Part shown: piece by piece, positions 1 through 4,756 of the stretch
How positions within the stretch are numbered: the stretch's first letter is position 1
Layout: every line of letters starts with the position of its first letter
Assembly (NCBI GenBank): GCA_963693635.1
Contig: CAVOBC010000317.1
Coordinates: 1 to 5,698, forward strand
Direction of reading: 5' to 3'
Source: CAVOBC01 sp963693635
GTDB lineage: Bacteria > Pseudomonadota > Gammaproteobacteria > Pseudomonadales > Azotimanducaceae
DNA: 5,698 nucleotides
The notes under the pieces: generated by a model
Databases searched by the model: none
What the model saw: the letters and a program-made list of their open reading frames with translations, nothing else
Told to the model about the DNA's origin: nothing
Translations under genes and position numbers: made by a program

Positions 1-129
1 GACGACATGCCAGTCGCCATCGAATTACTGGCAGAACCATGGGCAGAGCAGAAGCTGCTGAATCTTGCGTACACGATTGAACAGCTTCTTCCGGTCCGAC
101 GACTGCCACGGCACACACCCGCACTTTAG
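1..129 (+). CDS. Amidase-signature family enzyme, C-terminal end (partial)
   Basis: The frame is open from the first base of the window and stops at TAG 127-129, giving 42 residues. The segment starting DDMPVAIELLAEPWAEQKLL and continuing into LAYTIEQ matches the end of amidase-signature enzymes (GatA/AtzF/indoleacetamide hydrolase type), where a 'LPVGLQLIG.P..E..LL..A..YE' stretch closes the fold. The catalytic Ser-cisSer-Lys triad of the family lies far upstream, outside the window, so substrate and activity cannot be judged. Such enzymes hydrolyse amide bonds in the cytoplasm. The tail after the YE-equivalent helix ends in LPRHTPAL, a normal length. No terminator hairpin is visible right after the stop. 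The family call is good; the exact enzyme is unknown. Confidence 0.7.
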   Translation, partial: DDMPVAIELLAEPWAEQKLLNLAYTIEQLLPVRRLPRHTPAL

Positions 130-139
130 GGCCACATAA

Positions 140-310
140 TCTCGCGATCGACGGGCTGCATCGGCGAGATGCGTTCATGCACATTTGCAGCGGCGTCTCG
201 TCCGCGTCGTGGATCTCGGGGAGATTGAGCCGAAGACGGTGGCGCTGTCTTCGGGGTACGGCGCGGCGGGGGCGATTCTGCGACGAATCGGCGTCATGAC
301 GTGGTCATGA
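140..310 (+). pseudogene. Possible remnant of a DUF917-like protein
   Basis: A short frame lies between TAA 137-139 and TGA 308-310. From about 185 it reads LQRRLVRVVDLGEIEPKTVA, then a Gly/Ala-rich stretch, SSGYGAAGAILRRIG. The order 'V-x-V-V-D-x-x-E-I-x-P' followed by 'G-x-G-A' resembles the N-terminal part of DUF917 proteins, which often neighbour amidase or hydantoinase genes. That association with the amidase end just upstream is the only contextual support. There is no good start codon or ribosome binding site and the rest of the family is absent. It could equally be chance open frame in GC-rich DNA. Confidence 0.2.
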
Positions 311-464
311 ATTCAACCATCAACGTACCCGCCGTAGCATCTTTACCTTAACTGCGAGACCGGCACTGGCTGCACGACCATATGCCGGATCCGTATGACT
401 GCCTGTGAGTGTCGATGGGCTTTATACATTGCGCTCGTCGGGTCGTAGGGATTTACATAAACCC

Positions 465-493
465 TTGATTTTATACAGTTTAAATTTTATGGC
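465..493 (+). promoter_or_regulatory. Weak candidate sigma70-type promoter
   Basis: TTGATT (465-470) is separated by 17 bases from TATGGC (488-493), inside the AT-rich stretch 451-500 and about 50 bases before the TTG start at 542. The -35 box is fair and the -10 box poor, so this is only a candidate. Position ahead of a gene with its own terminator is the main support. Confidence 0.22.
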
Positions 494-530
494 ATGTTAA
501 TTCCTTGCTTGGAACAAACACATCACCGAA

Positions 531-534
531 AGGG
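531..534 (+). promoter_or_regulatory. Ribosome binding site for TTG start at 542
   Basis: AGGG lies 7 bases ahead of TTG 542-544. The codons after that TTG read KPIIKKPLMS, a typical positively charged signal-peptide start. No comparable site precedes ATG 612, so this site argues that translation really begins at 542. Confidence 0.5.
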
Positions 535-541
535 CAATCAC

Positions 542-611
542 TTGAAACCCATAATCAAAAAGCCGCTCATGAGCCTGGTCCCTGACACTATGTCTGGGAC
601 CAGGGACGTCA
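542..611 (+). pseudogene. Out-of-frame signal peptide start of the PEP-CTERM protein
   Basis: From TTG 542 the reading is (M)KPIIKKPLMSLV up to about 580, in a different frame from the body of the protein. The frame of the body, read back from ATG 612 to its upstream stop at 570-572, gives LTLCLGPGTSMQANA. Dropping one C from the CCC run at 580-582 joins the two into one signal peptide: a basic n-region, a hydrophobic core LMSLVLTLCLG, and a c-region ending in ANA before Gly-Thr. I therefore infer a single-base insertion or a sequencing error. If real, the protein made from ATG 612 would lack its export signal. Programmed frameshifting at the hairpin is possible but unproven. Confidence 0.55.
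574..604. repeat. Long near-perfect palindrome (REP-like hairpin)
   Basis: Bases 574-587 pair with 591-604 across a 3-base loop: 14 base pairs with a single T-T mismatch (583/595). The arm reads CCTGGTCCCTGACA. It sits inside the signal-peptide codons of the PEP-CTERM gene, exactly where the frame breaks. It may be a REP/RAYT-type palindrome, an RNA hairpin that affects translation, or chance helped by Leu/Gly codons. Only one copy is in this window, so repeat status cannot be confirmed. Confidence 0.6.
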
Positions 612-1250
612 ATGCAGGCGAACGCCGGGACCGTCCTCTTTTACGATGACTTCGTGTTCGCGACTGACACGTGGGGTGATGCACTGGCTGCATCGAGCCA
701 TACGGTCACGACTGTGTCGAGCGACGCAGCATTTGTAACTGCGATTGGAGGCTCGACCTTCGATCTGGTAGTTACGCAGTTCGATAGCTCTAGCCACGGA
801 ACTGCCGCGACCGCCCTCAGTGCCCACGTGACCGGCGGCGGGAAAGCAATTTTCAGTCACTGGTTGACCGAAGGAGACAGTGCTTTTGAAGTTACTCAGT
901 TCGCAACGAACAAGGGAACACTGACACTCGGGGACTTTGATGCGGGCCTATCGGGGTCGGTACAGGTGCTAACCAACCCTACTTACGGCACTTGCTCACG
1001 CAGTTTTACGGCGGGAGCGGGCACAACGACGGCTGCTACCTTTGAAGACGGTAAGGCCGGCATCGTGGTGGGCAATGGCGGGCGTACCCTCATGAATGGG
1101 TTTCTCGGTGAGACGATCGAGTTCTCAAGTGATGAAATCCAGCTGCATACGAACGAGCTTGATCACATGTTTGGCGTTCCGGCGCCTGGCGCATTGGGTC
1201 TCCTGATGCTTGATCTTGTGGGTTTAGCTACACGCCGCAACAAGATCTGA
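612..1250 (+). CDS. PEP-CTERM sorting-domain protein, body
   Basis: The 212-residue frame from ATG 612 ends in a 24-residue sorting signal from residue 189: VPAPGALGLL, a hydrophobic segment, then the basic tail TRRNKI. That is the PEP-CTERM layout (short Pro motif, membrane helix, Arg/Lys cluster) processed by exosortase for export across the outer membrane or anchoring in biofilm matrix. The motif is the VPAP variant, and an Asp (LMLDLVG) interrupts the helix, which is unusual. The body is rich in Thr, Ser, Gly and Ala with few Lys, as is common in secreted surface proteins; no catalytic domain was recognised. Residues 2-5 (QANA) look like the signal-peptidase site, so the natural start is almost certainly TTG 542, with a frame break at 580-582. 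The gene stands alone, with its own leader and terminator. Confidence 0.75.
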   Translation: MQANAGTVLFYDDFVFATDTWGDALAASSHTVTTVSSDAAFVTAIGGSTFDLVVTQFDSSSHGTAATALSAHVTGGGKAIFSHWLTEGDSAFEVTQFATNKGTLTLGDFDAGLSGSVQVLTNPTYGTCSRSFTAGAGTTTAATFEDGKAGIVVGNGGRTLMNGFLGETIEFSSDEIQLHTNELDHMFGVPAPGALGLLMLDLVGLATRRNKI

Positions 1251-1283
1251 TCGGACTGCATTCGCGGATTATTGTCATCTGAC

Positions 1284-1315
1284 AAGAGCCCGGCCTCACG
1301 CCGGGCTCTTTTTTT
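1284..1315 (+). terminator. Rho-independent terminator after the PEP-CTERM gene
   Basis: A perfect 11-bp stem (1284-1294 with 1300-1310, arm AAGAGCCCGGC) closes a 5-base loop CTCAC and runs directly into a T tract at 1309-1315. It lies 34 bases after the stop codon. The A run on the left is short, so it acts mainly on + strand transcripts. This is the clearest regulatory site in the window. Confidence 0.93.
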
Positions 1316-1435
1316 GCGCTAACCACCAGCCGCACGATGACAAGACATTGGAATTCGACGTTGCTCGGAGAGCCTGGACCGCAGAGTCGATCAAGGAAAT
1401 GACCGCCCAACCGACACCTCGGCTTCGGGCACGAC
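1316..1435. other. Spacer before the TPR-like frame
   Basis: A + frame is open through here (for example EFDVARRAWTAESIKEM from about 1351) and continues past 1500 out of frame with the TPR-like protein. The peptide looks protein-like but matches no family I recognise. It may be another gene scrap, or the lost N-terminus of the next gene. No promoter is evident. Confidence 0.25.
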
Positions 1436-2428
1436 ATGCATTTCTACCCTTCTACCTGGGCTGGGGTCCACATGGCCCTGGCTCGGCGTCTGCCGCAAAA
1501 GGCCGCGAAGGCCGATCCGACGTTCATTGCTGCTCACTGGTTGCTGCGTGATGTCGAGGCATTGAAGCGTATCGACCCCAACTCCGTGTTCACGATGATG
1601 AGGAAAGGCCAAAGGTACCTGCGGCACGACCTGAACTATGAAAAGGTGGCGGAGTGCTTCCGGCGAGGTCTGAAAGACAATCATTTTTGGTATGTCTTCA
1701 GCATTAACCTCGCCCAGGTGGCTATGTCGGAGGAAACAATCGAGGAATCACTGAGTCACGCAGCGACAGCCACGGAAACTTGTGGCAGAAGCGAGCGGGC
1801 AGCCATTCTGGGCAGGCGCGCCCGGCTGTTGAATGTCGCTGGGGACTATGTGCAATCACTGAGGTTCTCAGGCGAGGCGATGGATCTCGCGCATGACGGA
1901 CCTTTCCGCCAGGAGGCATTGAAGATACGGTCGTGCGGGCTGGCCATGCTGGGTGAACTCGAAGAAGCGAAACCGCTCATCGAGGAGCTAGTCGCGCAGC
2001 ACTCGGCGACGACGGTGTGGTTGCTCGCCAAGATCGGTGACCCCACAAGGGCCAGGTCGGTTTTCAATAAGCTCCACGCGCCGCACCCGCTCGATTATCT
2101 GGCCCTCGGTGATTTGGACAGTGTGTACAAATCAATCGAAGAGACCATAGAAACAGACAATGGCGTGTTTCGCAGTGAGCTGATTGCCGAGTTGCGGATC
2201 GCGCGATGGTGGGTGCCGGGATATGGGGCCCTGGCACCATCCTGTACACAACCTTCTTTAGACGGCGCCCACGTGTTTGGCCATGACGGCGCGAACGATC
2301 CCGCCATCAATACGTCGGTCCGGCTGAACCCGGAGCACCCGACGCGAGCGTCATGTTGGTCACGGGACATCCATCTGTGGCATCGAACATCGGTTCGCAG
2401 TGGGTGTTGTGACAGACCTGCCGCATAA
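1436..2428 (+). CDS. TPR-like protein with a foreign C-terminal tail (probable pseudogene)
   Basis: The frame encodes 330 residues. Residues 14-255 form helical pairs of tetratricopeptide type: ARRLPQKAAKADPTFIAAHW, YEKVAECFRRGL, RAAILGRRARLLNVAGDYVQ, ALKIRSCGLAMLGELEEAKP and LGDLDSVYKSIEETIETDNG. This resembles the C-terminal TPR half of large CadC/TolB-type or kinase-linked regulators, which mediates protein contacts. The N-terminal DNA-binding or enzyme domain is missing, and neither ATG 1436 nor ATG 1472 has a strong ribosome binding site. From about residue 260 the character changes. Residues 281-300 (FGHDGANDPAINTSVRLNPE) belong to a beta-lactamase-family serine hydrolase, and the last 30 residues are a wrong-frame reading of that scrap. 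I therefore infer a truncated TPR gene fused by deletion to a decayed hydrolase end. Expression of a stable protein is doubtful. Confidence 0.5.
   Translation: MHFYPSTWAGVHMALARRLPQKAAKADPTFIAAHWLLRDVEALKRIDPNSVFTMMRKGQRYLRHDLNYEKVAECFRRGLKDNHFWYVFSINLAQVAMSEETIEESLSHAATATETCGRSERAAILGRRARLLNVAGDYVQSLRFSGEAMDLAHDGPFRQEALKIRSCGLAMLGELEEAKPLIEELVAQHSATTVWLLAKIGDPTRARSVFNKLHAPHPLDYLALGDLDSVYKSIEETIETDNGVFRSELIAELRIARWWVPGYGALAPSCTQPSLDGAHVFGHDGANDPAINTSVRLNPEHPTRASCWSRDIHLWHRTSVRSGCCDRPAA
2264..2421 (+). pseudogene. C-terminal remnant of a beta-lactamase-family serine hydrolase
   Basis: In the frame of the upstream TPR-like protein the DNA reads HVFGHDGANDPAINTSVRLN. The 'GH-D/G-G-N-x-x-x' turn followed by a strand is typical of the last third of class C beta-lactamase-like hydrolases. 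Shortly after 2335 the family-like reading moves to another frame, PDASVMLVTGHPSVASNIG, continuing SQWVL. This corresponds to the 'V-x-L-x-T-G-N/H-P' and 'S-x-W-V-x-W' end of that family. TGA at 2410-2412 stands where a Trp (TGG) would be expected and QTCR follows. So one frameshift and one nonsense change are visible. The catalytic SxxK and YxN motifs are absent. The family call rests on pattern memory of these motifs. Confidence 0.45.
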
Positions 2429-2447
2429 TGCCAACCGCACAATTCAT

Positions 2448-2451
2448 GGAG
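2448..2451 (+). promoter_or_regulatory. Ribosome binding site of the decarboxylase gene
   Basis: GGAG lies 7 bases before ATG 2459, near-ideal spacing. It fixes the start of the decarboxylase-family gene and lies in DNA just past the decayed hydrolase scrap. Confidence 0.7.
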
Positions 2452-2458
2452 CAAACCA

Positions 2459-2848
2459 ATGGCAGAGAGCGAAGCGTTCCGAAAGGGGTCAGAGATCCGG
2501 CGCCAGGTGATGGGTGACGAGATGGCCACCGATATGGCGAACACCGTCTACGACGATCCCATCATGAAGAAGTTCGGCAATTACGCCAGGGAGGCCGTAT
2601 TCGGCCTCCTGTGGGCAAGACCGGGGCTCGATCTGAAGACGCGCGCGCTGATCTGCGTCATTACCGATACCTCGACCGGCCGCTGGCCGGAATTGACCCT
2701 GCACCTCAAGATGGCGCTGCGCCAGGGCTGGACGGAAGACGAACTCGCCGAGGCTCTGCTGCATACCGCCGGATACATCGGTGTGCCGTCGGTACGCGAA
2801 GCGATGATCATCGCAAAAGACGTGTTCGCGGAGATGCGCGAGACCTGA
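2459..2848 (+). CDS. Carboxymuconolactone decarboxylase family protein (PcaC-like)
   Basis: The 129-residue product has the length of PcaC (4-carboxymuconolactone decarboxylase, about 125-135 residues). Like PcaC it opens with a helix FRKGSEIRRQVMG. Further matches are LLWARPGLDLKTRALICVI (residues 50-68), LHLKMALRQGWTEDELAEAL (81-100) and LHTAGYIGVPSVREAM (101-116). PcaC removes CO2 from 4-carboxymuconolactone in the protocatechuate branch of the beta-ketoadipate pathway in the cytoplasm. The AhpD-type CxxC redox pair is absent, which favours the PcaC side over peroxidase-like members. No other pca gene is nearby, so the true substrate is uncertain; many members of this family are uncharacterised. 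It is the only gene fully inside the window that looks intact, with a good start and ribosome binding site. No terminator was seen after it. Confidence 0.88.
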   Translation: MAESEAFRKGSEIRRQVMGDEMATDMANTVYDDPIMKKFGNYAREAVFGLLWARPGLDLKTRALICVITDTSTGRWPELTLHLKMALRQGWTEDELAEALLHTAGYIGVPSVREAMIIAKDVFAEMRET

Positions 2849-2941
2849 ACCGTCTGAAGCAACGCAAACCGCTGGCGCAGGCCTTAGACGGGCGTCGCCA
2901 GCCGTCACCAACCCATCCACTGCCGTGGCTGATGTGGGCGC
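2849..2941. other. Spacer after the decarboxylase
   Basis: No gene or hairpin terminator was recognised in these roughly 90 bases. They lead directly into the TolB-like remnant. Confidence 0.4.
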
Positions 2942-3216
2942 GCGATCATCGACCAATTTCTCCGTGAGACAGGCATCAGGATGATCGCCCGCACATCATC
3001 GTTCCCGTTCAACGGCAAAAACACAGACGTCCAACGTATCGCCGAGGTGTCGAAACGTCAGTCACATTCTGACCGGGGACCGTGCGTACGGCAGGCAATC
3101 GGGCCAGGATGACAGTCCAGCTGATAGACGAACGCCGCGCCCGCCAACTCGACCGTAAATGTGTCCTCACCGTTGCCATAGGCTGCCTCGTTAGCGCGGC
3201 GAGAAACGGCAGGTAG
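2942..3216 (+). pseudogene. Decayed TolB-like domain of a CadC-type regulator or adenylate cyclase
   Basis: One frame (2945-3061) reads FLRETGIRMIARTSSFPFNG, continuing KNTDVQRIAEV. A second frame from CAC 3063 gives HILTG. A third from ACC 3079 gives TVRTAGNRARMTVQLIDERR and continues to TAG 3214-3216. Joined, these match the conserved stretch 'L...GLRVIARTSSFxFKGxxxDVRxIAexLxVxHILxGxVRxAGNRxRxTxQLIDAxxGxxLW'. That stretch lies between the winged-helix/membrane part and the TPR part of CadC-family and related signalling proteins. An extra G in the GGGG run 3075-3078 accounts for the second shift. The usual Leu-Trp after QLID is lost (QLDRKC). There is no start, no DNA-binding domain and no TPR part here. 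This is a confident remnant, not a gene. Confidence 0.7.
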
Positions 3217-3267
3217 TACGGGCGGTGAATCGGAGCAGGTCGACGCATGAGATTGGCAAAGAGTCGA

Positions 3268-3702
3268 CTAGCGCTCCACCAGTTCCACTCGACGATTCCT
3301 CGCTCGACCGCCCTGCGAGCTATTAGTGAAAACAGGGGTCAGCGGACCGATACGGGCCGCCTCCAGGCATTTGGATGCAACACCGTAGTCCTTCACCAAC
3401 GCTGCACGCACCGCCGTTGCACGATCTGCAGAAAGCTTCATGTTGTAGGCGTGGGTCCCGGATGAATCGGTGTGTCCAACAACGTAAAAACCCTTACCGT
3501 CGAGCGACTTCAACAGCTTCGCGATCTCATCCAGCGCTGGCTTGGATTCTGCCATGAGCGTCGCCGAATCATGTTCAAACTGCAGTCCATCGAGAACCGT
3601 GCGGCCCAACTCATCAATGTCCGTGCCCATCTCTTCTGCATTGGCGACGACCATGCCGGTCTCTGCTTTTTTCGTTTCAACAACGGCGATTAGCGTGGCC
3701 AC
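3268..3702 (-). CDS. OmpA-family protein, C-terminal peptidoglycan-binding half
   Basis: This frame holds the OmpA C-terminal domain (PF00691 type). FEHDSATLMAESKPALDEIA (42-61) starts the fold, followed by YVVGHTDSSGTHAYNMKLSA (73-92) with the Asp of GHTD, and then the closing GGRARNRRVELVER (131-144) with the conserved Arg. In this family that Asp and Arg hold the diaminopimelate of peptidoglycan, tethering the envelope. The apparent start is GTG 3700-3702, with no convincing ribosome binding site of its own. Reading upstream of it gives LEQHSSGEVA, which continues the protein without a signal peptide. It is best understood as the second half of one protein begun at 4154, separated by a frameshift near 3720. 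The two frames overlap by 13 bases. No terminator is visible after the TAG. Confidence 0.8.
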   Translation of the reverse strand: MATLIAVVETKKAETGMVVANAEEMGTDIDELGRTVLDGLQFEHDSATLMAESKPALDEIAKLLKSLDGKGFYVVGHTDSSGTHAYNMKLSADRATAVRAALVKDYGVASKCLEAARIGPLTPVFTNSSQGGRARNRRVELVER

Positions 3703-4154
3703 TTCGCCGCTGGAATGTTGTTCCAGTGAAACGAGTACGTAAATCGTATCGTCGGCGCGTTCCTTTCCCGATCAGGGCGAGCACTGGTGGCTTTCACATT
3801 GCGTTCCGCAAACATGCCCTCGGCGATAATCTCGAAGCCTGCAGCAACAAGCGCATCCTGGTAATTTTTCCAGACCTCCGGATGCGTCCGTTCGCCACCC
3901 GTTAATGAATAGAAGTTGCGCGTAACGCGCCCCTCAGTTTCTATCCACTCACCGATGGTTCGGTAGTCGGTGACGGGGCCCATCGGGACTTTGTAGGGCA
4001 AGTAGTTATCGGTTTTGCACCCTTGGAGTACCGAGCCCGGGTATCGGGTAATTGCACCGTGATCAAGACAGCCTGTGGCATCCTGGGCCAACGCGGGTGT
4101 CGCCAGAGCGGTGCTTATGTATACCAATGCGGCTTTAACCCGCGTTCTTGTCAA
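3690..4154 (-). CDS. OmpA-family protein, N-terminal half with signal peptide
   Basis: The TTG start at 4154 is supported by AGGA (4165-4162) 7 bases upstream and by a clean signal peptide: TRTRVK, a hydrophobic core AALVYISTALA, and cleavage after PALA (residue 23) before Gln-Asp. The mature part has two cysteines (29 and 46) that could pair in the periplasm. Its segment from PGSVLQGCK through GPVTDYRTIGEWIETEGRVT to WKNYQDALVAAGFEIIAEGM resembles the N-terminal module of DUF-type OmpA proteins of Gammaproteobacteria, in which this module precedes the peptidoglycan-binding domain. The reading leaves the family after RFTYSF: HWNNIPAAKWPR is out of frame and ends at a stop. Supplying one missing base near 3720 would join it to the next frame for a product of about 295 residues. 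The damage is either a real frameshift or a sequence error. Confidence 0.75.
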   Translation of the reverse strand: MTRTRVKAALVYISTALATPALAQDATGCLDHGAITRYPGSVLQGCKTDNYLPYKVPMGPVTDYRTIGEWIETEGRVTRNFYSLTGGERTHPEVWKNYQDALVAAGFEIIAEGMFAERNVKATSARPDRERNAPTIRFTYSFHWNNIPAAKWPR

Positions 4155-4161
4155 AGCGTCT

Positions 4162-4165
4162 TCCT
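4162..4165 (-). promoter_or_regulatory. Ribosome binding site deciding the TTG start of the OmpA-family gene
   Basis: Read on the minus strand, AAAGGAAG precedes TTG 4154-4152, with AGGA 7 bases away. This makes the rare TTG start credible, as does the signal peptide that follows. Confidence 0.6.
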
Positions 4166-4208
4166 TTCTAACCTGTTGCGCGGGCTGAATTTGAAGGGCC
4201 CACTATGG

Positions 4209-4223
4209 CTCCTGGCTCAGGAG
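4209..4223. repeat. Short perfect inverted repeat upstream of the OmpA-family gene
   Basis: CTCCTG and CAGGAG (6-bp arms) flank a GCT loop, 55 bases ahead of the minus-strand start codon. It could be an operator or a leader hairpin for the OmpA-family gene, but its small size makes chance quite possible. Confidence 0.25.
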
Positions 4224-4225
4224 TT

Positions 4226-4428
4226 CACTTCTTGCCGGGCAAAACCAGCGAGCGATAGTGCCATGATTGACAGTTCGTGGAGACCGCGTGTCGCTGGCAA
4301 CGGTGTGTCGTGATCTGATCGAACGAATGCAGAACATGAGCCTTGCGAGTCCGCTTCTCATTCTCCACGAACTAAGCGTCCTAAGGCCCGGTAACCCCGG
4401 CCTGACCTTTACGCTGCAGATCGACTGA
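4226..4428 (+). pseudogene. Possible GspM/PilO-like type II secretion remnant
   Basis: From TTG 4267, just after an in-frame TGA, the frame reads LTVRGDRVSLATVCRDLIER and continues through SPLLILHELSVLRPG to GLTFTLQID and TGA 4426-4428. The pattern 'L-x-V-x-G-D, leucine-spaced helix, P-x-L-x-I-x-x-L-x-V, then L-x-x-x-L-x-I' resembles the ferredoxin-like C-terminus of GspM-type proteins, the inner-membrane platform subunit of type II secretion. About 30 bases upstream another frame gives HFLPGKTSER before a stop, reminiscent of the 'FLPG' motif in the same proteins. The transmembrane helix and most of the protein are missing, and no other gsp gene is present. This is a weak inference. Confidence 0.3.
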
Positions 4429-4756
4429 GGCGCATTCTTTCCATCACGTACAATGACGGCCCGACAGCCGCCTGGCATGACCTGATCACGTGTTTCGAAT
4501 CACCCATGATCAGTTCGCTGAAGCGACCTCCCTGTCACTCAACAATTCCATGCAGATAACCGCCCGACCGCGTCAGCCATTGTCCCCCAGTTTGAGATTA
4601 TCGCCCCTCTACTGGAAATATCCTCAAAACATCGGGAATATCGTTAGTCGAGGAGTATTCTCAATCTGCACTTTGATTTGCCTATCTGCTATCCCTCTGG
4701 TTCGGCGGAGAAAATGAAAGGCGCAATTCACGATTCAAATTGAACGTGAGTCGACA
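4429..4756. other. Gene-poor stretch
   Basis: A 75-codon + frame (GTG 4490 to TGA 4717) ends in a hydrophobic run SICTLICLSAIPL followed by VRRRK. This faintly recalls a sorting-signal tail, but there is no Pro motif, ribosome binding site or recognisable body. Several short frames elsewhere in the stretch are open for fewer than 30 codons. The stretch around 4600-4740 is more AT-rich than its neighbours. Nothing is supported as a gene. Confidence 0.4.

Larger units (their letters stand above)
311..541. other. Intergenic leader, no gene seen
   Basis: No frame of convincing composition was found here on either strand. The right half (about 451-500) is clearly more AT-rich than its surroundings and precedes the PEP-CTERM gene, so it probably carries that gene's promoter and 5' untranslated region. 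Confidence 0.5.

Noticed and set aside
488..510. Sigma54-like promoter (TGGCATG followed by TTGCT) ahead of the PEP-CTERM gene
   Set aside because: PEP-CTERM genes are often sigma54-dependent, but here 14 bases separate GG and GC instead of the required 10, so it cannot be a standard -24/-12 element.
2489..2956. 155-codon minus-strand frame opposite the decarboxylase gene
   Set aside because: It is the antisense of a well-recognised gene, its composition is Arg/Ala-rich noise, and it has no ribosome binding site.
3009..3248. 79-codon minus-strand frame opposite the TolB-like relic
   Set aside because: The plus strand shows a clear family match; the minus reading has no recognisable motif.
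2484..3343. Shared AGGGGTCAG at about 2484 and 3334 as a dispersed repeat
   Set aside because: Only nine bases match, both within coding sequence, with no extended similarity or symmetry.
4203..4478. 91-codon minus-strand frame upstream of the OmpA-family gene
   Set aside because: Arg/Ser-rich low-plausibility peptide opposite the GspM-like reading; no start signal.
4490..4717. 75-codon frame ending in a hydrophobic run and VRRRK, like a sorting signal
   Set aside because: There is no Pro-x-Pro motif, no signal peptide and no recognisable body, so it is described only as part of a gene-poor stretch.
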